Source of the DNA: Bin87 sp965207585
Lineage (GTDB): Bacteria > Chloroflexota > Dehalococcoidia > Lucifugimonadales > UBA3495
Assembly: GCA_965207585.1 (NCBI GenBank)
Contig: CBDBMT010000003.1
Span: 2,852,001-2,916,000 of the forward strand
DNA length: 64,000 nucleotides
Direction: 5' to 3'
Below the pieces are notes generated by a model. That model was not told where the DNA came from. It ran no database searches and saw only the letters and a program-made list of their open reading frames with translations. Numbering within the stretch: the stretch's first letter is position 1; the number at the start of each line of letters is the position of its first letter. Below are positions 15,821 through 24,508 of this stretch, one piece after another. The position numbers and the translations under genes were made by a program.

Positions 15821-18436
15821 ATGGATTCTTTAGAACGCATCAACGAGCTGAAATCGTTGCTTGGTCAGCGCATCTTGATCACGGACGGCGCTATGGGGAC
15901 CCAAATCCAGGCGCGGGGCTTGGGCCCCGAGGATTTTGGGGGCGAGGAGTACGAGGGGTGCAACGAATACCTGAACATAACGCGCCCGGACGTGATCGAA
16001 GACATCCACCGTGGCTACCTGGATGCCGGCGCGGATATCATACAGACCAACACCTTCGGCGCAACCGCGCTGGTGCTGGGCGAGTATGACCTGGCCCACG
16101 AGGCGCGACGGATCAACCGCGAGGCCGCGACTATCGCCCGTCGGGCGGCGGACGAGGCAACGGCGGGCGACCCCCACAAGCCGCGTTTCGTGTACGGCGC
16201 CATGGGTCCGACTACGCGAACGATATCGGTGACGGGTGGCCTGACTTTTGACGAGTTGGCGGCCGATTATCACCAGCAGGCTGCCGGGCTCATTGAAGGC
16301 GGCGCCGATGTGCTGGTACTGGAAACGGGCCAGGATACCATCAACATCAAGGCGGGGCTGGAGGGAATTGACCGGGCCCTCGCGGAACTGAATGCGGACG
16401 TCCCCATGGCAGTGCAGGGAACCGTCGAACCCATGGGCACGCTGCTGGCCGGCCAGGACGCCGAAGCATTCTACACCTCGCTCGCGCACCGGGACCTGCT
16501 CTGGGTCGGATTCAACTGTGCCACCGGTCCGGAGTTCATGACGGACCACATCCGGACGCTGCATGATCTATCGCGGTTCGGGATCGCCTGCGTGCCCAAC
16601 GCGGGTCTGCCCGACGAGGACGGCAACTACAACGAAACGCCGGAGATGCTGGCGGCAACCCTGGAGCGGTTCGCGTCCAACGGCTGGCTCAATGTGACCG
16701 GCGGGTGCTGCGGTACCGGCCCGGACCACATCCGGCAGTTGGTCGAAGCGATGGCGGAAAAGAAGCCGCGGGTGACTGAACCTGCGCTGGAGACGCGGGT
16801 GTCGGGCATCGAGGCCGTGGTGGTCAACGAGGACACGCGTCCAACCGTGGTCGGTGAACGGACCAACGTGCTGGGCAGCCGCCGGTTCAAGCGCCTGATC
16901 GCCGGTGAACGGTTCGAGGAAGCGGCCGAGATAGGACGCCGGCAGGTGCGCAACGGCGCCCACGTGCTGGACGTGTGCCTGCAGGACCCGGACCGGGATG
17001 AGACGTCGGACGTGATCAAGTTCCTGGACCAGCTCAACCGGCGGGTCAAGGCCCCAATCATGGTCGACTCGACGGACGCGGCGGTGATCGAGGAGTCGCT
17101 GAAACGACTGCAGGGCAAGTCCATCATCAACTCCATCAACCTGGAGGATGGCGAGGAGCGTTTCCAGCGGGTGGTGCCGTTGGCCCGCCGCTACGGCGCG
17201 GCGCTGGTCGTGGGTTGCATCGACGATGATCCCAACCAGGCGCAGGCGATCACGCGGGAGCGGAAGCTGGAGATCGCGCGCCGCTCGCACAAACTATTGA
17301 CCGAAAAGTACGGAGTGCCCGAAGAGGACATCATCTTTGATCCCCTGGTGTTTCCCGCCGGAACCGGTGACGAGAATTACGTGGGTTCGGCCGCGGAGAC
17401 CATCGAGGGTGTCCGGAAAATCAAGGAGGCGCTGCCCAGGACCAAGACGGTGTTGGGGATATCCAACGTGTCCTTTGGGCTGCCGGCCGCTGGGCGAGAG
17501 GTTTTCAACTCGGTGTTCCTGTACCACTGCACGCAGGCCGGGCTGGACATGGCCATCGTGAACTCGGAGATGATGCAGCGGTACGCCAGCATCCCCGAGG
17601 AAGAGCGTAAACTGTCCGAAGACTTGATCTGGAACCGGGGCGAGGATCCCGTGGCGGCGTTCGCTGCCCACTTCCGTGACCGGGCGCCGAGGGCTACCGC
17701 GGAGGAACGGTTGGCGTTGCCGCTGGACGACCGCTTGGCGCAGTGCATCATCGAGGGGAGCAAGGAGGGTCTGGCCGAGGACCTGGACCTGGCGTTGCAG
17801 GAACGGGAGCCGCTGGCGATCATCAACGGGCCATTGATGGCTGGGATGGACGAAGTCGGGCGGCAGTTCAACGCGAACCAACTGATCGTCGCCGAGGTGT
17901 TGCAGAGCGCCGAGGCCATGAAATTCGCGGTGGCCCACCTGGAACCGCACATGGAGCGCACGGATGCTGCATCGCGGGGACGGGTCCTGCTGGCCACCGT
18001 GAAGGGCGACGTGCATGACATCGGCAAGAACCTGGTGGAGATCATCCTGTCCAACAATGGCTACAGCGTGATCAATCTGGGGATCAAGGTAGCGGCCCAG
18101 GAACTGATCGCGGGATATCGGGAGCACCAGCCGGACATAATCGGGTTGTCGGGGCTGCTGGTGAAGTCGGCCCAGATGATGGTAGAAACGGTGCAGGACT
18201 TCCGCTCGGCCGGCATCGCGGCGCCGGTGCTGGTTGGCGGCGCGGCCCTGTCCAACCGGTTCACCCGGCTGCGGATCGCTCCGGAGTACGACGGGTTGGT
18301 GGCGTACTCGCCGGACGCCATGAGCGGACTGGCGCTGGCCAATGTGATACGGGACGACGATGAGCGCGAGCGGCTGATCGCGCGGCTGGATGCCGAGGGC
18401 GTCGAGTTGCAAGAGGAAGTGGCGGCGCGTGGGTAG
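15821..18436 (+). CDS. metH: Cobalamin-dependent methionine synthase lacking its C-terminal activation domain
   Basis: 871 residues. Transfers methyl from methyltetrahydrofolate to homocysteine through methylcobalamin. Domains: homocysteine-binding (about 1-320; zinc ligands Cys233, Cys296, Cys297 in GGCCG), pterin-binding (about 335-600; VGERTNVLGSRRFKRL, DVCLQDPDRDE), B12 cap (about 640-715) and B12-binding Rossmann domain with His732 in DVHDIGKN. Full-length enzymes carry about 330 more residues for AdoMet-dependent reactivation; here that domain is a separate gene at 19325. ATG at 15821 is preferred by homology, though its ribosome site is weak. The next gene starts 3 bases after the stop. 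Confidence 0.96.
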   Translation: MDSLERINELKSLLGQRILITDGAMGTQIQARGLGPEDFGGEEYEGCNEYLNITRPDVIEDIHRGYLDAGADIIQTNTFGATALVLGEYDLAHEARRINREAATIARRAADEATAGDPHKPRFVYGAMGPTTRTISVTGGLTFDELAADYHQQAAGLIEGGADVLVLETGQDTINIKAGLEGIDRALAELNADVPMAVQGTVEPMGTLLAGQDAEAFYTSLAHRDLLWVGFNCATGPEFMTDHIRTLHDLSRFGIACVPNAGLPDEDGNYNETPEMLAATLERFASNGWLNVTGGCCGTGPDHIRQLVEAMAEKKPRVTEPALETRVSGIEAVVVNEDTRPTVVGERTNVLGSRRFKRLIAGERFEEAAEIGRRQVRNGAHVLDVCLQDPDRDETSDVIKFLDQLNRRVKAPIMVDSTDAAVIEESLKRLQGKSIINSINLEDGEERFQRVVPLARRYGAALVVGCIDDDPNQAQAITRERKLEIARRSHKLLTEKYGVPEEDIIFDPLVFPAGTGDENYVGSAAETIEGVRKIKEALPRTKTVLGISNVSFGLPAAGREVFNSVFLYHCTQAGLDMAIVNSEMMQRYASIPEEERKLSEDLIWNRGEDPVAAFAAHFRDRAPRATAEERLALPLDDRLAQCIIEGSKEGLAEDLDLALQEREPLAIINGPLMAGMDEVGRQFNANQLIVAEVLQSAEAMKFAVAHLEPHMERTDAASRGRVLLATVKGDVHDIGKNLVEIILSNNGYSVINLGIKVAAQELIAGYREHQPDIIGLSGLLVKSAQMMVETVQDFRSAGIAAPVLVGGAALSNRFTRLRIAPEYDGLVAYSPDAMSGLALANVIRDDDERERLIARLDAEGVELQEEVAARG

Positions 18437-18439
18437 GCG

Positions 18440-18772
18440 ATGTCGGAGAACGCCCGGTTGCGCCGCGCTTGGGAAGAATTCCCCAAGACCGCTCATGGTC
18501 GTTTGATCGAAGAACGCCATCCGGATCTCCGTCCAGAGTGGATAATGCGTATCATAGAATCTCTGGATTCATACGAATGGCTGGAATACGGGACAACACC
18601 AGACGGGCAGTTGCGGATTTGGATAATCCGGGCCGGATGGGTAACAGAGATTGAAACTTGGATCGAGGTCGTGTTTGAAGAGCGTTCAGGTGATGATGAA
18701 TTTCATACGGCATACCGCCTGCGTGACAAGCAGGTAGAACATCGTCTGAGAGGTCGGAGTAGGAGGAGTTGA
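18440..18772 (+). CDS. Hypothetical protein between metH and its activation gene
   Basis: 110 residues, Trp- and Arg-rich (EWIMRIIESLDSYEWLEYG; LRIWIIRAGWVTEIETWIEVVF), with a strongly basic tail (RLRGRSRRS). There is no family I recognise and no membrane helix. It begins 3 bases after metH stops and ends 2 bases before the next start, so it is part of the metH operon. Its GC content is markedly lower than metH, suggesting acquisition. A toxin-like or RNA-binding role would fit its size and tail but is not shown. Confidence 0.65.
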   Translation: MSENARLRRAWEEFPKTAHGRLIEERHPDLRPEWIMRIIESLDSYEWLEYGTTPDGQLRIWIIRAGWVTEIETWIEVVFEERSGDDEFHTAYRLRDKQVEHRLRGRSRRS

Positions 18773-18774
18773 CA

Positions 18775-19317
18775 ATGACTAACGCCCAATCACGGTTGCA
18801 ACCGAAAACTATCCCCTTCGATGGACAGTGCCTCTGCGGATGCGGTCAGACCACAAAGCCGAAACGCAACTTCCTCCAGGGCCACGACGCTAAACTGAAG
18901 TCCAAGCTCCTCAAACTCAAGGACGCCCGGCACCCGAATCAGACAGCAGAACCGGGATCCCGCCTGCCCGATGTCCTCGTGGCGCGCGCTACCGTTGATC
19001 CCACACTTAAGGTGGTCGGGTACGACGCCAAGACCATTCTCACGCTAGCCGCAATAACGCATTCTGAATTGGAACCTACCGTTGTGTATTATCCCGACAC
19101 GCAAACGCTGGTCATCGAGAATGGCGCGCGGCAAGTGGAAGGCGAGCACGTCGCCAAAGGTGTGGTGGTGTTTTATGCAGAGGAAGAAAAGGGCGAGCTT
19201 GACCACGATGTTACGGCGATAACGATAGAAAATGCGGAAGTAACGCTCAAGCCCTTCGTCGATGCGATCCTGTCGAAATATGACATAAAGTCCAGTCAGC
19301 AGTTAGACGCCGGATAA
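18775..19317 (+). CDS. Hypothetical protein with an N-terminal Cys/His cluster
   Basis: 180 residues. The ATG at 18775 has AGGAGG 8 bases upstream. The N-terminal segment CLCGCGQTTKPKRNFLQGHD has three Cys and a His in a spacing suited to zinc binding, followed by Lys-rich KLKSKLLKLKDAR. The remainder is acidic, with alternating strands and helices. I do not recognise the family. It is the third gene of the metH operon, 7 bases before the activation-domain gene, and may form a unit with the preceding low-GC gene. Confidence 0.68.
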   Translation: MTNAQSRLQPKTIPFDGQCLCGCGQTTKPKRNFLQGHDAKLKSKLLKLKDARHPNQTAEPGSRLPDVLVARATVDPTLKVVGYDAKTILTLAAITHSELEPTVVYYPDTQTLVIENGARQVEGEHVAKGVVVFYAEEEKGELDHDVTAITIENAEVTLKPFVDAILSKYDIKSSQQLDAG

Positions 19318-19324
19318 GGCAAAG

Positions 19325-20239
19325 ATGACGACCCCTGACATCACACCTGCCGTCCCTTGGCTGGACTCCTCGCCGCGGCCGCCCGACCTGCGGCTGCACG
19401 TGCTGGACGACTACGATCTGGACGAGATTTTCGGGTACATCAATCCGCAGATGCTCTACGTGCGCCACTTGGGATACCGGGGGCGTTTCTGGGAGGCGTT
19501 GCGGGAGGACGAACCGAAGGCGGTTGAGCTGCGCCGTCAGGTGCAGCGGGTCGAGGATGTGATGCTGTCCCGCGCGGACATCGGCGCCCGGGCGGTGTTC
19601 AAGTTTTTCCCGTGCCGGTCTGAAGGCCAGTGGCTTATCGTTTACGAATCGGACGGGGCTACCGAGTTGGAGCGTTTCTACTTCGGCCGTCAGCAGGATC
19701 GGGAGGGACTTTGCCTGGCCGACTACGCGCGTCCGGTTGGCGATGGTTCCAACGATTACTTAGCGATGTTCGCGACCACCGTGGGGCCGGGAATACGCGA
19801 CCTGTCCGAACGGTGGAAGAACGATGGCCGGTACCTGGACTCCCACACGCTGCAAGCGCTGGCGATTGAATCGGCGGAAGGCTTCGCGGAGTTGCTGCAC
19901 AAGCGGATCCGAACCATGTGGAACATCGGCGAACCGTCGGGCTTGAAGGTGAGTGGCGAGGACGAGCTGCGCGACCTGTTCCGGGCCAACTACCGGGGCA
20001 AGCGGTACTCGTTCGGATACCCGGCTTGTCCCCGGCTTGAAGACCAGGAGAAGCTGTTCGCTCTGCTGGACGTGACGGCGAATATCGGCGTTGAGCTGAC
20101 CGACGGATACATGATGGACCCGGAGGGGTCGGTTTCTGCCGTGGTGTTCCACCATCCGCAGGCCAAGTATTTCAACTTGGACGAGGCGGATATTGAGAGA
20201 TTGGAAGCCGAAATTGCGCAGATGCCAGCGGATCGATAG
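19325..20239 (+). CDS. Stand-alone methionine synthase activation domain (AdoMet-binding)
   Basis: 304 residues. It matches the C-terminal reactivation domain of MetH: ARAVFKFFPCRSEG near residue 90; RQQDREGLCLADYARP near 125; the AdoMet motif RGKRYSFGYPACP, fitting the RxxxGY-PACP signature of MetH; and SVSAVVFHHPQAKYFN near the end. It should bind AdoMet and flavodoxin-type reductants to remethylate oxidised cob(II)alamin on the separate MetH core. Separate activation proteins are known (for example in Thermotoga), but there the genes adjoin. Here two unrelated genes intervene. Confidence 0.9.
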   Translation: MTTPDITPAVPWLDSSPRPPDLRLHVLDDYDLDEIFGYINPQMLYVRHLGYRGRFWEALREDEPKAVELRRQVQRVEDVMLSRADIGARAVFKFFPCRSEGQWLIVYESDGATELERFYFGRQQDREGLCLADYARPVGDGSNDYLAMFATTVGPGIRDLSERWKNDGRYLDSHTLQALAIESAEGFAELLHKRIRTMWNIGEPSGLKVSGEDELRDLFRANYRGKRYSFGYPACPRLEDQEKLFALLDVTANIGVELTDGYMMDPEGSVSAVVFHHPQAKYFNLDEADIERLEAEIAQMPADR

Positions 20240-20265
20240 GCTATGGAATCGCGCTCTGACCGCCG

Positions 20266-20300
20266 GCCCGTAGCTCAGTGGCATACGGGCTTTATTTTTT
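20266..20300 (+). terminator. Terminator of the metH operon, with tRNA-like 5' sequence
   Basis: GCCCGTA (20266-20272) pairs with TACGGGC (20284-20290) and is followed by TTTATTTTTT. The stem and loop read like the first 17-18 bases of a tRNA (GCCCGTAGCTCAGTGG). Confidence 0.8.
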
Positions 20301-20312
20301 CGACTGAAACCT

Positions 20313-20390
20313 CGTCATTCCCGCGCAAGCGGGAATCTGCTAAATCCTTGGGGTCAGGAGTTGTGGATTCCGGCTTTCGCCGGAATGACG
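20313..20390. repeat. Double-hairpin dispersed repeat, copy 2
   Basis: The element is bounded by inverted CGTCATTCC and GGAATGACG. It holds two perfect hairpins: ATTCCCGC-GCAA-GCGGGAAT (20317-20336) and ATTCCGGC-TTTC-GCCGGAAT (20367-20386). It has the form of a REP-doublet or small MITE, without coding capacity. Confidence 0.8.
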
Positions 20391-20434
20391 GAAACGGGCG
20401 CAGGTTAACGGTTTCCCGCTGGGGCAACCGCCTT

Positions 20435-21184
20435 CTACTGGGCGGTGAAACCGCCATCGACGACGAGTTCGGCGCCGGTGATGTAGGAGGCCTCGTCGCT
20501 GGCCAGGAACAGGACGGCGTAGGCCACCTCTTCTCGGTCGCCGACCCGTTTCATGGGGATGTTGGCGAGCATCGCGTTACGGGTTTCCGAGTTGGCCGAA
20601 CCGCCGGCCATGGGCGGCATCAGGCCAGGATGCACCGAATTGACGCGGATGCCGGCTTCAGCCCAACGCACCGCAGCCGATTTGGTCATCAGGCGGACGG
20701 CGCCCTTGGAAGCGTTGTAGCCCATGTGGATGAAGTCCTGGCCGACGATGCCGGAAATCGACGAGATGTTGACGATGCTGCCACCATCACCCCGCTCCAT
20801 GGCCGCGATAGCATGTTTCATGCCGAGGAACACGCCCTTGGCGTTGATGTTCAGCAGGCGGTCCCAGGTGGTGGTCCCCAGGTTGTCCTCCTCGTCGTAG
20901 CCGGAGATGCCGGCGTTGTTGACCAGGATGTCCAGCCGGCCGTATCGGCTCACCGCGTCGGCGATGACCTGGCGCCAGTTGTCCTCGTCGGTCACATTGA
21001 GATGGGCGAACTCGGCGCTGCTGCCGCGGGATACGATGTCGTCGGCCACTCGCTGGCCGGTGTCGTCGGTAACGTCACAGACGACAACGGTGGCGCCCTC
21101 CTCGGCGAAGAGGCGCGCTTCGACTTCCCCCATACCGCGGGCGGCTCCGGTAACGATGGCGATTTTGCCTTCCAGCCTGGGCAT
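20435..21184 (-). CDS. Short-chain dehydrogenase/reductase (classical SDR)
   Basis: 249 residues, a classical SDR. The cofactor motif is TGAARGMG at about residue 12, with VNNAG near 88. The catalytic Ser is in the NISSISG segment, and Tyr156 and Lys160 lie in YNASK. Asp37 after the second strand (VVVCDVTD) favours NAD(H) over NADP(H). The ending ITGAELVVDGGFTAQ is typical. The ATG has AGGAGA upstream and an extended -10 promoter lies at 21229-21237. The substrate is unknown; FabG-like and 3-alpha-hydroxysteroid-type enzymes share this pattern. Confidence 0.92.
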   Translation of the reverse strand: MPRLEGKIAIVTGAARGMGEVEARLFAEEGATVVVCDVTDDTGQRVADDIVSRGSSAEFAHLNVTDEDNWRQVIADAVSRYGRLDILVNNAGISGYDEEDNLGTTTWDRLLNINAKGVFLGMKHAIAAMERGDGGSIVNISSISGIVGQDFIHMGYNASKGAVRLMTKSAAVRWAEAGIRVNSVHPGLMPPMAGGSANSETRNAMLANIPMKRVGDREEVAYAVLFLASDEASYITGAELVVDGGFTAQ

Positions 21185-21228
21185 AGCAACTCTCCTGCGG
21201 GACCCATGAAACGGACCGTGCGGGCCGG

Positions 21229-21237
21229 ATTATAGCA
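21229..21237 (-). promoter_or_regulatory. Extended -10 promoter for the SDR gene
   Basis: The minus strand reads CGATGCTATAATC, a perfect TATAAT with the TG extension. It is identical over 13 bases to the leuC promoter. Confidence 0.6.
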
Positions 21238-21276
21238 TCGGTTCGGGTAGATACTGCCCCAGCACTTGAGGTATCA

Positions 21277-22902
21277 ATGACGACCATCCAGACCACCGAT
21301 CCGATGCTGGCCGCCGGACGAACCGGCGCGTCGCCCGACACGCTGATCGGCCACGCTGTAGGATATGAGGGAGGCAGCGCGTTTCCCCGGTATACCGCGG
21401 TGATAGATATCGGGTCCGGCTCGGCGCGGGCAGTGGTGATGCAGGTCAACCAGGGGGGAGGGATCGAGATCGTTGCCCAGCAAAGGGTAACGCTCAACCT
21501 GATGAGCCACGTCAGGAATGACGGCTACCTGGACGCTATAGGGGTGGCGAGCACGCTGGACGCGCTGGAGGACTTCGCCCTGGTGGCGCGGGCCTACGGA
21601 ATCGAAACGATCCACGCCGTGGCCACCGCCGCGCTGCGCGAGTCGGGTAATGCTGGAACAATCACTGACGCTGCGCATCAACGATTCGGGGTACCGCTGC
21701 GGATCATCGACGGTTCCGATGAGGCAGCCTACTGCTTCGTGGGCGCGATTCACGGTTTGCGGACGAGCGATGGACTGCTGGCGGATATCGGTGGCGGCAG
21801 CGCCGAGTTGGTCCAGTTTCGCGACCGGGGGCTGGTGTCCAGCGTGTCGTTGCCGCTGGGCAGTCTGCGGATTGCCAACAAGTTTGACCTGGGGGATCGT
21901 CCCGCCGCCGGGTCAATGAAGGCGGCGTACGAGCACGTGCGGACGGTTCTCAACAACGCTGGGGTTGAGCCGCTTCCCGAGGACGCGACACTGGTCGGTT
22001 CGGGAGGTTCGGTGCGTCTGCTGTCCCGGCTGGACCGGGCACGGGAACCCTATCCCATCATCAAGCTGCACGGGTACGAGATCCGTGCCTCTGCCCTGGT
22101 GGAGCAGATTGAACAATTGGGTGCGATGTCCCGAATCGACAGGGCCAGCATTCCGGGGATGAATCCGGAGCGAAGTCACTCCATAATCGGTGGCGGCGTA
22201 GTTGCGCACGCGTTGATGCAACACCTGGGAACGGACCGTTTGCTGGTTTCCGGCCAGGGACTGCGTGAAGGACTGGCGCGCCATCCGGATCCACCGTCGG
22301 CGTGCGAAAGCGTACAACTGCCTCCTTTGGAATCTGTGAGGTCGGAATCGCTGGCGGATTTGGTGGGTAGGTTCGCGGATCGGTTTAGTCAGCGAGGAGA
22401 GAGGCGAGCGGAGTTGGCGGGACGCATCGCCGACGCGGTGTGGAACGGGGACAACCGACAGTTGGCCAATTCGCTGCGGTGCGCGGCGCGGCTCCTGGAT
22501 ATCGGAAACGCGGTGGACTATTACAATCGCCTCAACCGGACTGCGAGTATAATAGTGCGAACCGACCTCCCCGGATTCACGCATGCGGAATCGGCGCAGA
22601 TTGCAACCACGCTGCTGGCCGCGGAGTTTGGACCCATGCCGCGCCGGTTCCGGCAAAACAGGCTGGTGTCTCCGGCAGAGTTGCAGTTGATCGATCAGGC
22701 GGCGGCGATTCTCATTGCGGCGGACGAATTGGACGGCAGATTGCCCCAGGGAACTGAGGCGAACGCGGTTACAATAAGTCGAGAGAAAGGAACCTGGCGG
22801 ATCGTGACTCCGTGCTGGTCAGCAGTGGCGGCTCCGGGTCTGCCGGCAAGGTGGAGTAAAGCGTTCGCGGAAGACGTACGAATAGAGAGGGGTGCACCAT
22901 GA
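21277..22902 (+). CDS. Ppx/GppA-family exopolyphosphatase
   Basis: 541 residues with the two-domain actin-like fold of Ppx/GppA: VIDIGSGSARAVVMQ near residue 45, TAALRESGNAG near 119, ADIGGGSAEL near 169 and LVGSGGSVR near 240. A helical C-terminal region (about 340-541) resembles the HD-like extension of long Ppx proteins. It should hydrolyse polyphosphate or pppGpp; which one cannot be decided. GAGGT precedes the ATG. The stop overlaps the start of the first kinase gene (ATGA), so the two are translationally coupled. Confidence 0.88.
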   Translation: MTTIQTTDPMLAAGRTGASPDTLIGHAVGYEGGSAFPRYTAVIDIGSGSARAVVMQVNQGGGIEIVAQQRVTLNLMSHVRNDGYLDAIGVASTLDALEDFALVARAYGIETIHAVATAALRESGNAGTITDAAHQRFGVPLRIIDGSDEAAYCFVGAIHGLRTSDGLLADIGGGSAELVQFRDRGLVSSVSLPLGSLRIANKFDLGDRPAAGSMKAAYEHVRTVLNNAGVEPLPEDATLVGSGGSVRLLSRLDRAREPYPIIKLHGYEIRASALVEQIEQLGAMSRIDRASIPGMNPERSHSIIGGGVVAHALMQHLGTDRLLVSGQGLREGLARHPDPPSACESVQLPPLESVRSESLADLVGRFADRFSQRGERRAELAGRIADAVWNGDNRQLANSLRCAARLLDIGNAVDYYNRLNRTASIIVRTDLPGFTHAESAQIATTLLAAEFGPMPRRFRQNRLVSPAELQLIDQAAAILIAADELDGRLPQGTEANAVTISREKGTWRIVTPCWSAVAAPGLPARWSKAFAEDVRIERGAP

Positions 22903-23735
22903 CGGTTTTGCAAAAAGATCAGGTTTTCAAGATGGGTGAACGCTACGGGCTCCATCCCGACGATGGGAAGTACCCCGGGAAGCTCATCATCGTGGAGGGT
23001 ATCGACGGGTCCGGCAAGAGCACGCAGATTGACCTGCTGGGCAAGTGGCTCAACAGCCAGAACCTGGTCACTGTCTTCACCGAGTGGAACTCGTCGCCCA
23101 TCGTGCGACGGACCACCAAGCGCGGCAAAGTCGAAGAGTTGCTTACGCCCATGTCGTTCAGCCTGATCCACGCCGCCGACTTTGCCAACCGGGTGCACGC
23201 CCAGATCATTCCGGCTCTACGGGCGGGGGCCATCGTGCTGGCCGACCGTTACGTTTTCACCGCCTTCGCTCGCGACGCGGCCCGCGGGGTGAACCGGGAC
23301 TGGCTGCGCCGGGTTTATTCGTTCGCGGTCCAGCCATCGCTGGCGCTGTACTTCAAGGTGCCGCTGGACGTGTCCATCCACCGGATCACGGTGGGGCGAG
23401 AAGAGCTTGGCTACTATGAATCCGGCCAGGACATGGGGTTCTCCAGTGATCGGGAGGAGTCCTTCCGGATCTTCCAGGGCCGACTGCTGGAGGAGTACGA
23501 TGCGCTGACCGAAGAGTTCGGCCTGATGACCATCGACGCCACCCAGCCCATTGCCGTGCAGCAGCAACAGGTGCGACGGTACGTGGAGCCGTTACTCGAC
23601 GACGTGATGACAATCAGCGGTCAGAGCGTTCCGGAAGCCCTGAGCCGCGCCGGGCTTACGGGTCGATACGTCACGTCGCCCGTGCGGCGCCGGCTTACCG
23701 AGCAGGAGGCGCTGGCGGCCGGCTCCGACGGCTAA
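22899..23735 (+). CDS. Thymidylate-kinase-like P-loop protein
   Basis: 278 residues in the dTMP kinase superfamily. The Walker A motif GIDGSGKST has Lys40. The DR(Y/F) segment is LADRYVFTAFARDAARGV, with LYFKVPLDVSIHRI in the later strand. It is longer than house-keeping Tmk (about 210) through a 25-residue N-terminus and a C-terminal tail of about 50 residues. It is coupled to the Ppx gene by a 4-base overlap and followed by a paralogue. It may phosphorylate a nucleoside monophosphate, possibly in polyphosphate-related metabolism; that link is inferred from context only. Confidence 0.85.
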   Translation: MTVLQKDQVFKMGERYGLHPDDGKYPGKLIIVEGIDGSGKSTQIDLLGKWLNSQNLVTVFTEWNSSPIVRRTTKRGKVEELLTPMSFSLIHAADFANRVHAQIIPALRAGAIVLADRYVFTAFARDAARGVNRDWLRRVYSFAVQPSLALYFKVPLDVSIHRITVGREELGYYESGQDMGFSSDREESFRIFQGRLLEEYDALTEEFGLMTIDATQPIAVQQQQVRRYVEPLLDDVMTISGQSVPEALSRAGLTGRYVTSPVRRRLTEQEALAAGSDG

Positions 23736-23742
23736 AGCGATG

Positions 23743-23767
23743 CTGGCGGACTTCCCACCTCCGCCAG
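23743..23767. other. Hairpin between the two kinase genes
   Basis: CTGGCGGA (23743-23750) pairs perfectly with TCCGCCAG (23760-23767). Without a clear T-run it is more likely an intercistronic hairpin or attenuator than a full terminator. Confidence 0.4.
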
Positions 23768-23806
23768 GCAGTTCTTCCAAGTGAGTGACAACCTGGAGCG
23801 ATAAAG

Positions 23807-24502
23807 ATGAACGAAATCAGGTTCTACGGTCACACCCCACCGGGTGCAGGGGATGAGGAGACGCCGGGACGCCTGATCGTGGTGGAAGGTACCGACGGCG
23901 TCGGCCGGTCGACGCAGATCGCCATGTTGCGGGAATGGCTGGAAGCCGAAGGGTATGCGGTGCTGGTGACGGGATTTCGCAGGTCGCAGTTGGCGGCTAC
24001 CGGGATCGACCGGGCCATGCGCGGCAATACCCTGGACCCGCTGACGCTCAATCTGTTCTACGCCACCGACTTCTGGGACCGGTTGGAAAAGAATATCGTG
24101 CCGGCCTTGCGTTCCGGCATGGTGGCGCTGGTAGACCGGTACATCTTTTCGATTATCGCCAGAGCCCGAGTGCGGGGTGTGTCCGCGCAGTGGCTCAACA
24201 ACGTGTTCGAATTCGCGGTGGTGCCGGACATAGTGCTGTACTTGGACGTGGATGTCGAGCACCTGGTGCCGCGAGTGCTGTCCGTGCGTCAACTGGACCA
24301 CTGGGAGTCGGGCGAGGACTTCCTGCGCGGGCCGGACCTCTACGAGAACTTCATCAGGTACCAGTCGGCGCTGATCGACGAGTTCCGCGAACTGGCCAAG
24401 GAGCATCAATTCGTGACGGTGGACGGGCGCGGCAGCGTGGGCGACGTTTTTGAGGCCTTGCAAACCGAAGTTCGCAAGGCCCTGGAAGGCATGGGCGGGT
24501 AG
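23807..24502 (+). CDS. Thymidylate-kinase-like paralogue with altered Walker A motif
   Basis: 231 residues, clearly paralogous to the preceding protein (ALVDRYIFSIIARARVRGV against LADRYVFTAFARDAARGV). The P-loop reads GTDGVGRST, so the phosphate-binding Lys is Arg34. In most P-loop kinases this change abolishes or strongly reduces catalysis, so the protein may be a regulatory or structural partner of the first kinase. The remaining family segments are intact (LYLDVDVEHLVPRV; DLYENFIRYQ). It is 71 bases downstream of its paralogue and convergent with an acyl-CoA dehydrogenase. Confidence 0.83.
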   Translation: MNEIRFYGHTPPGAGDEETPGRLIVVEGTDGVGRSTQIAMLREWLEAEGYAVLVTGFRRSQLAATGIDRAMRGNTLDPLTLNLFYATDFWDRLEKNIVPALRSGMVALVDRYIFSIIARARVRGVSAQWLNNVFEFAVVPDIVLYLDVDVEHLVPRVLSVRQLDHWESGEDFLRGPDLYENFIRYQSALIDEFRELAKEHQFVTVDGRGSVGDVFEALQTEVRKALEGMGG

Positions 24503-24508
24503 CGAATT

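Noticed and set aside
20266..20300. Possible tRNA gene starting GCCCGTAGCTCAGTGG
   Set aside because: Only the first 16-18 bases resemble a tRNA. The 3' half, anticodon arm and T-arm are absent and the sequence closes into a terminator hairpin.
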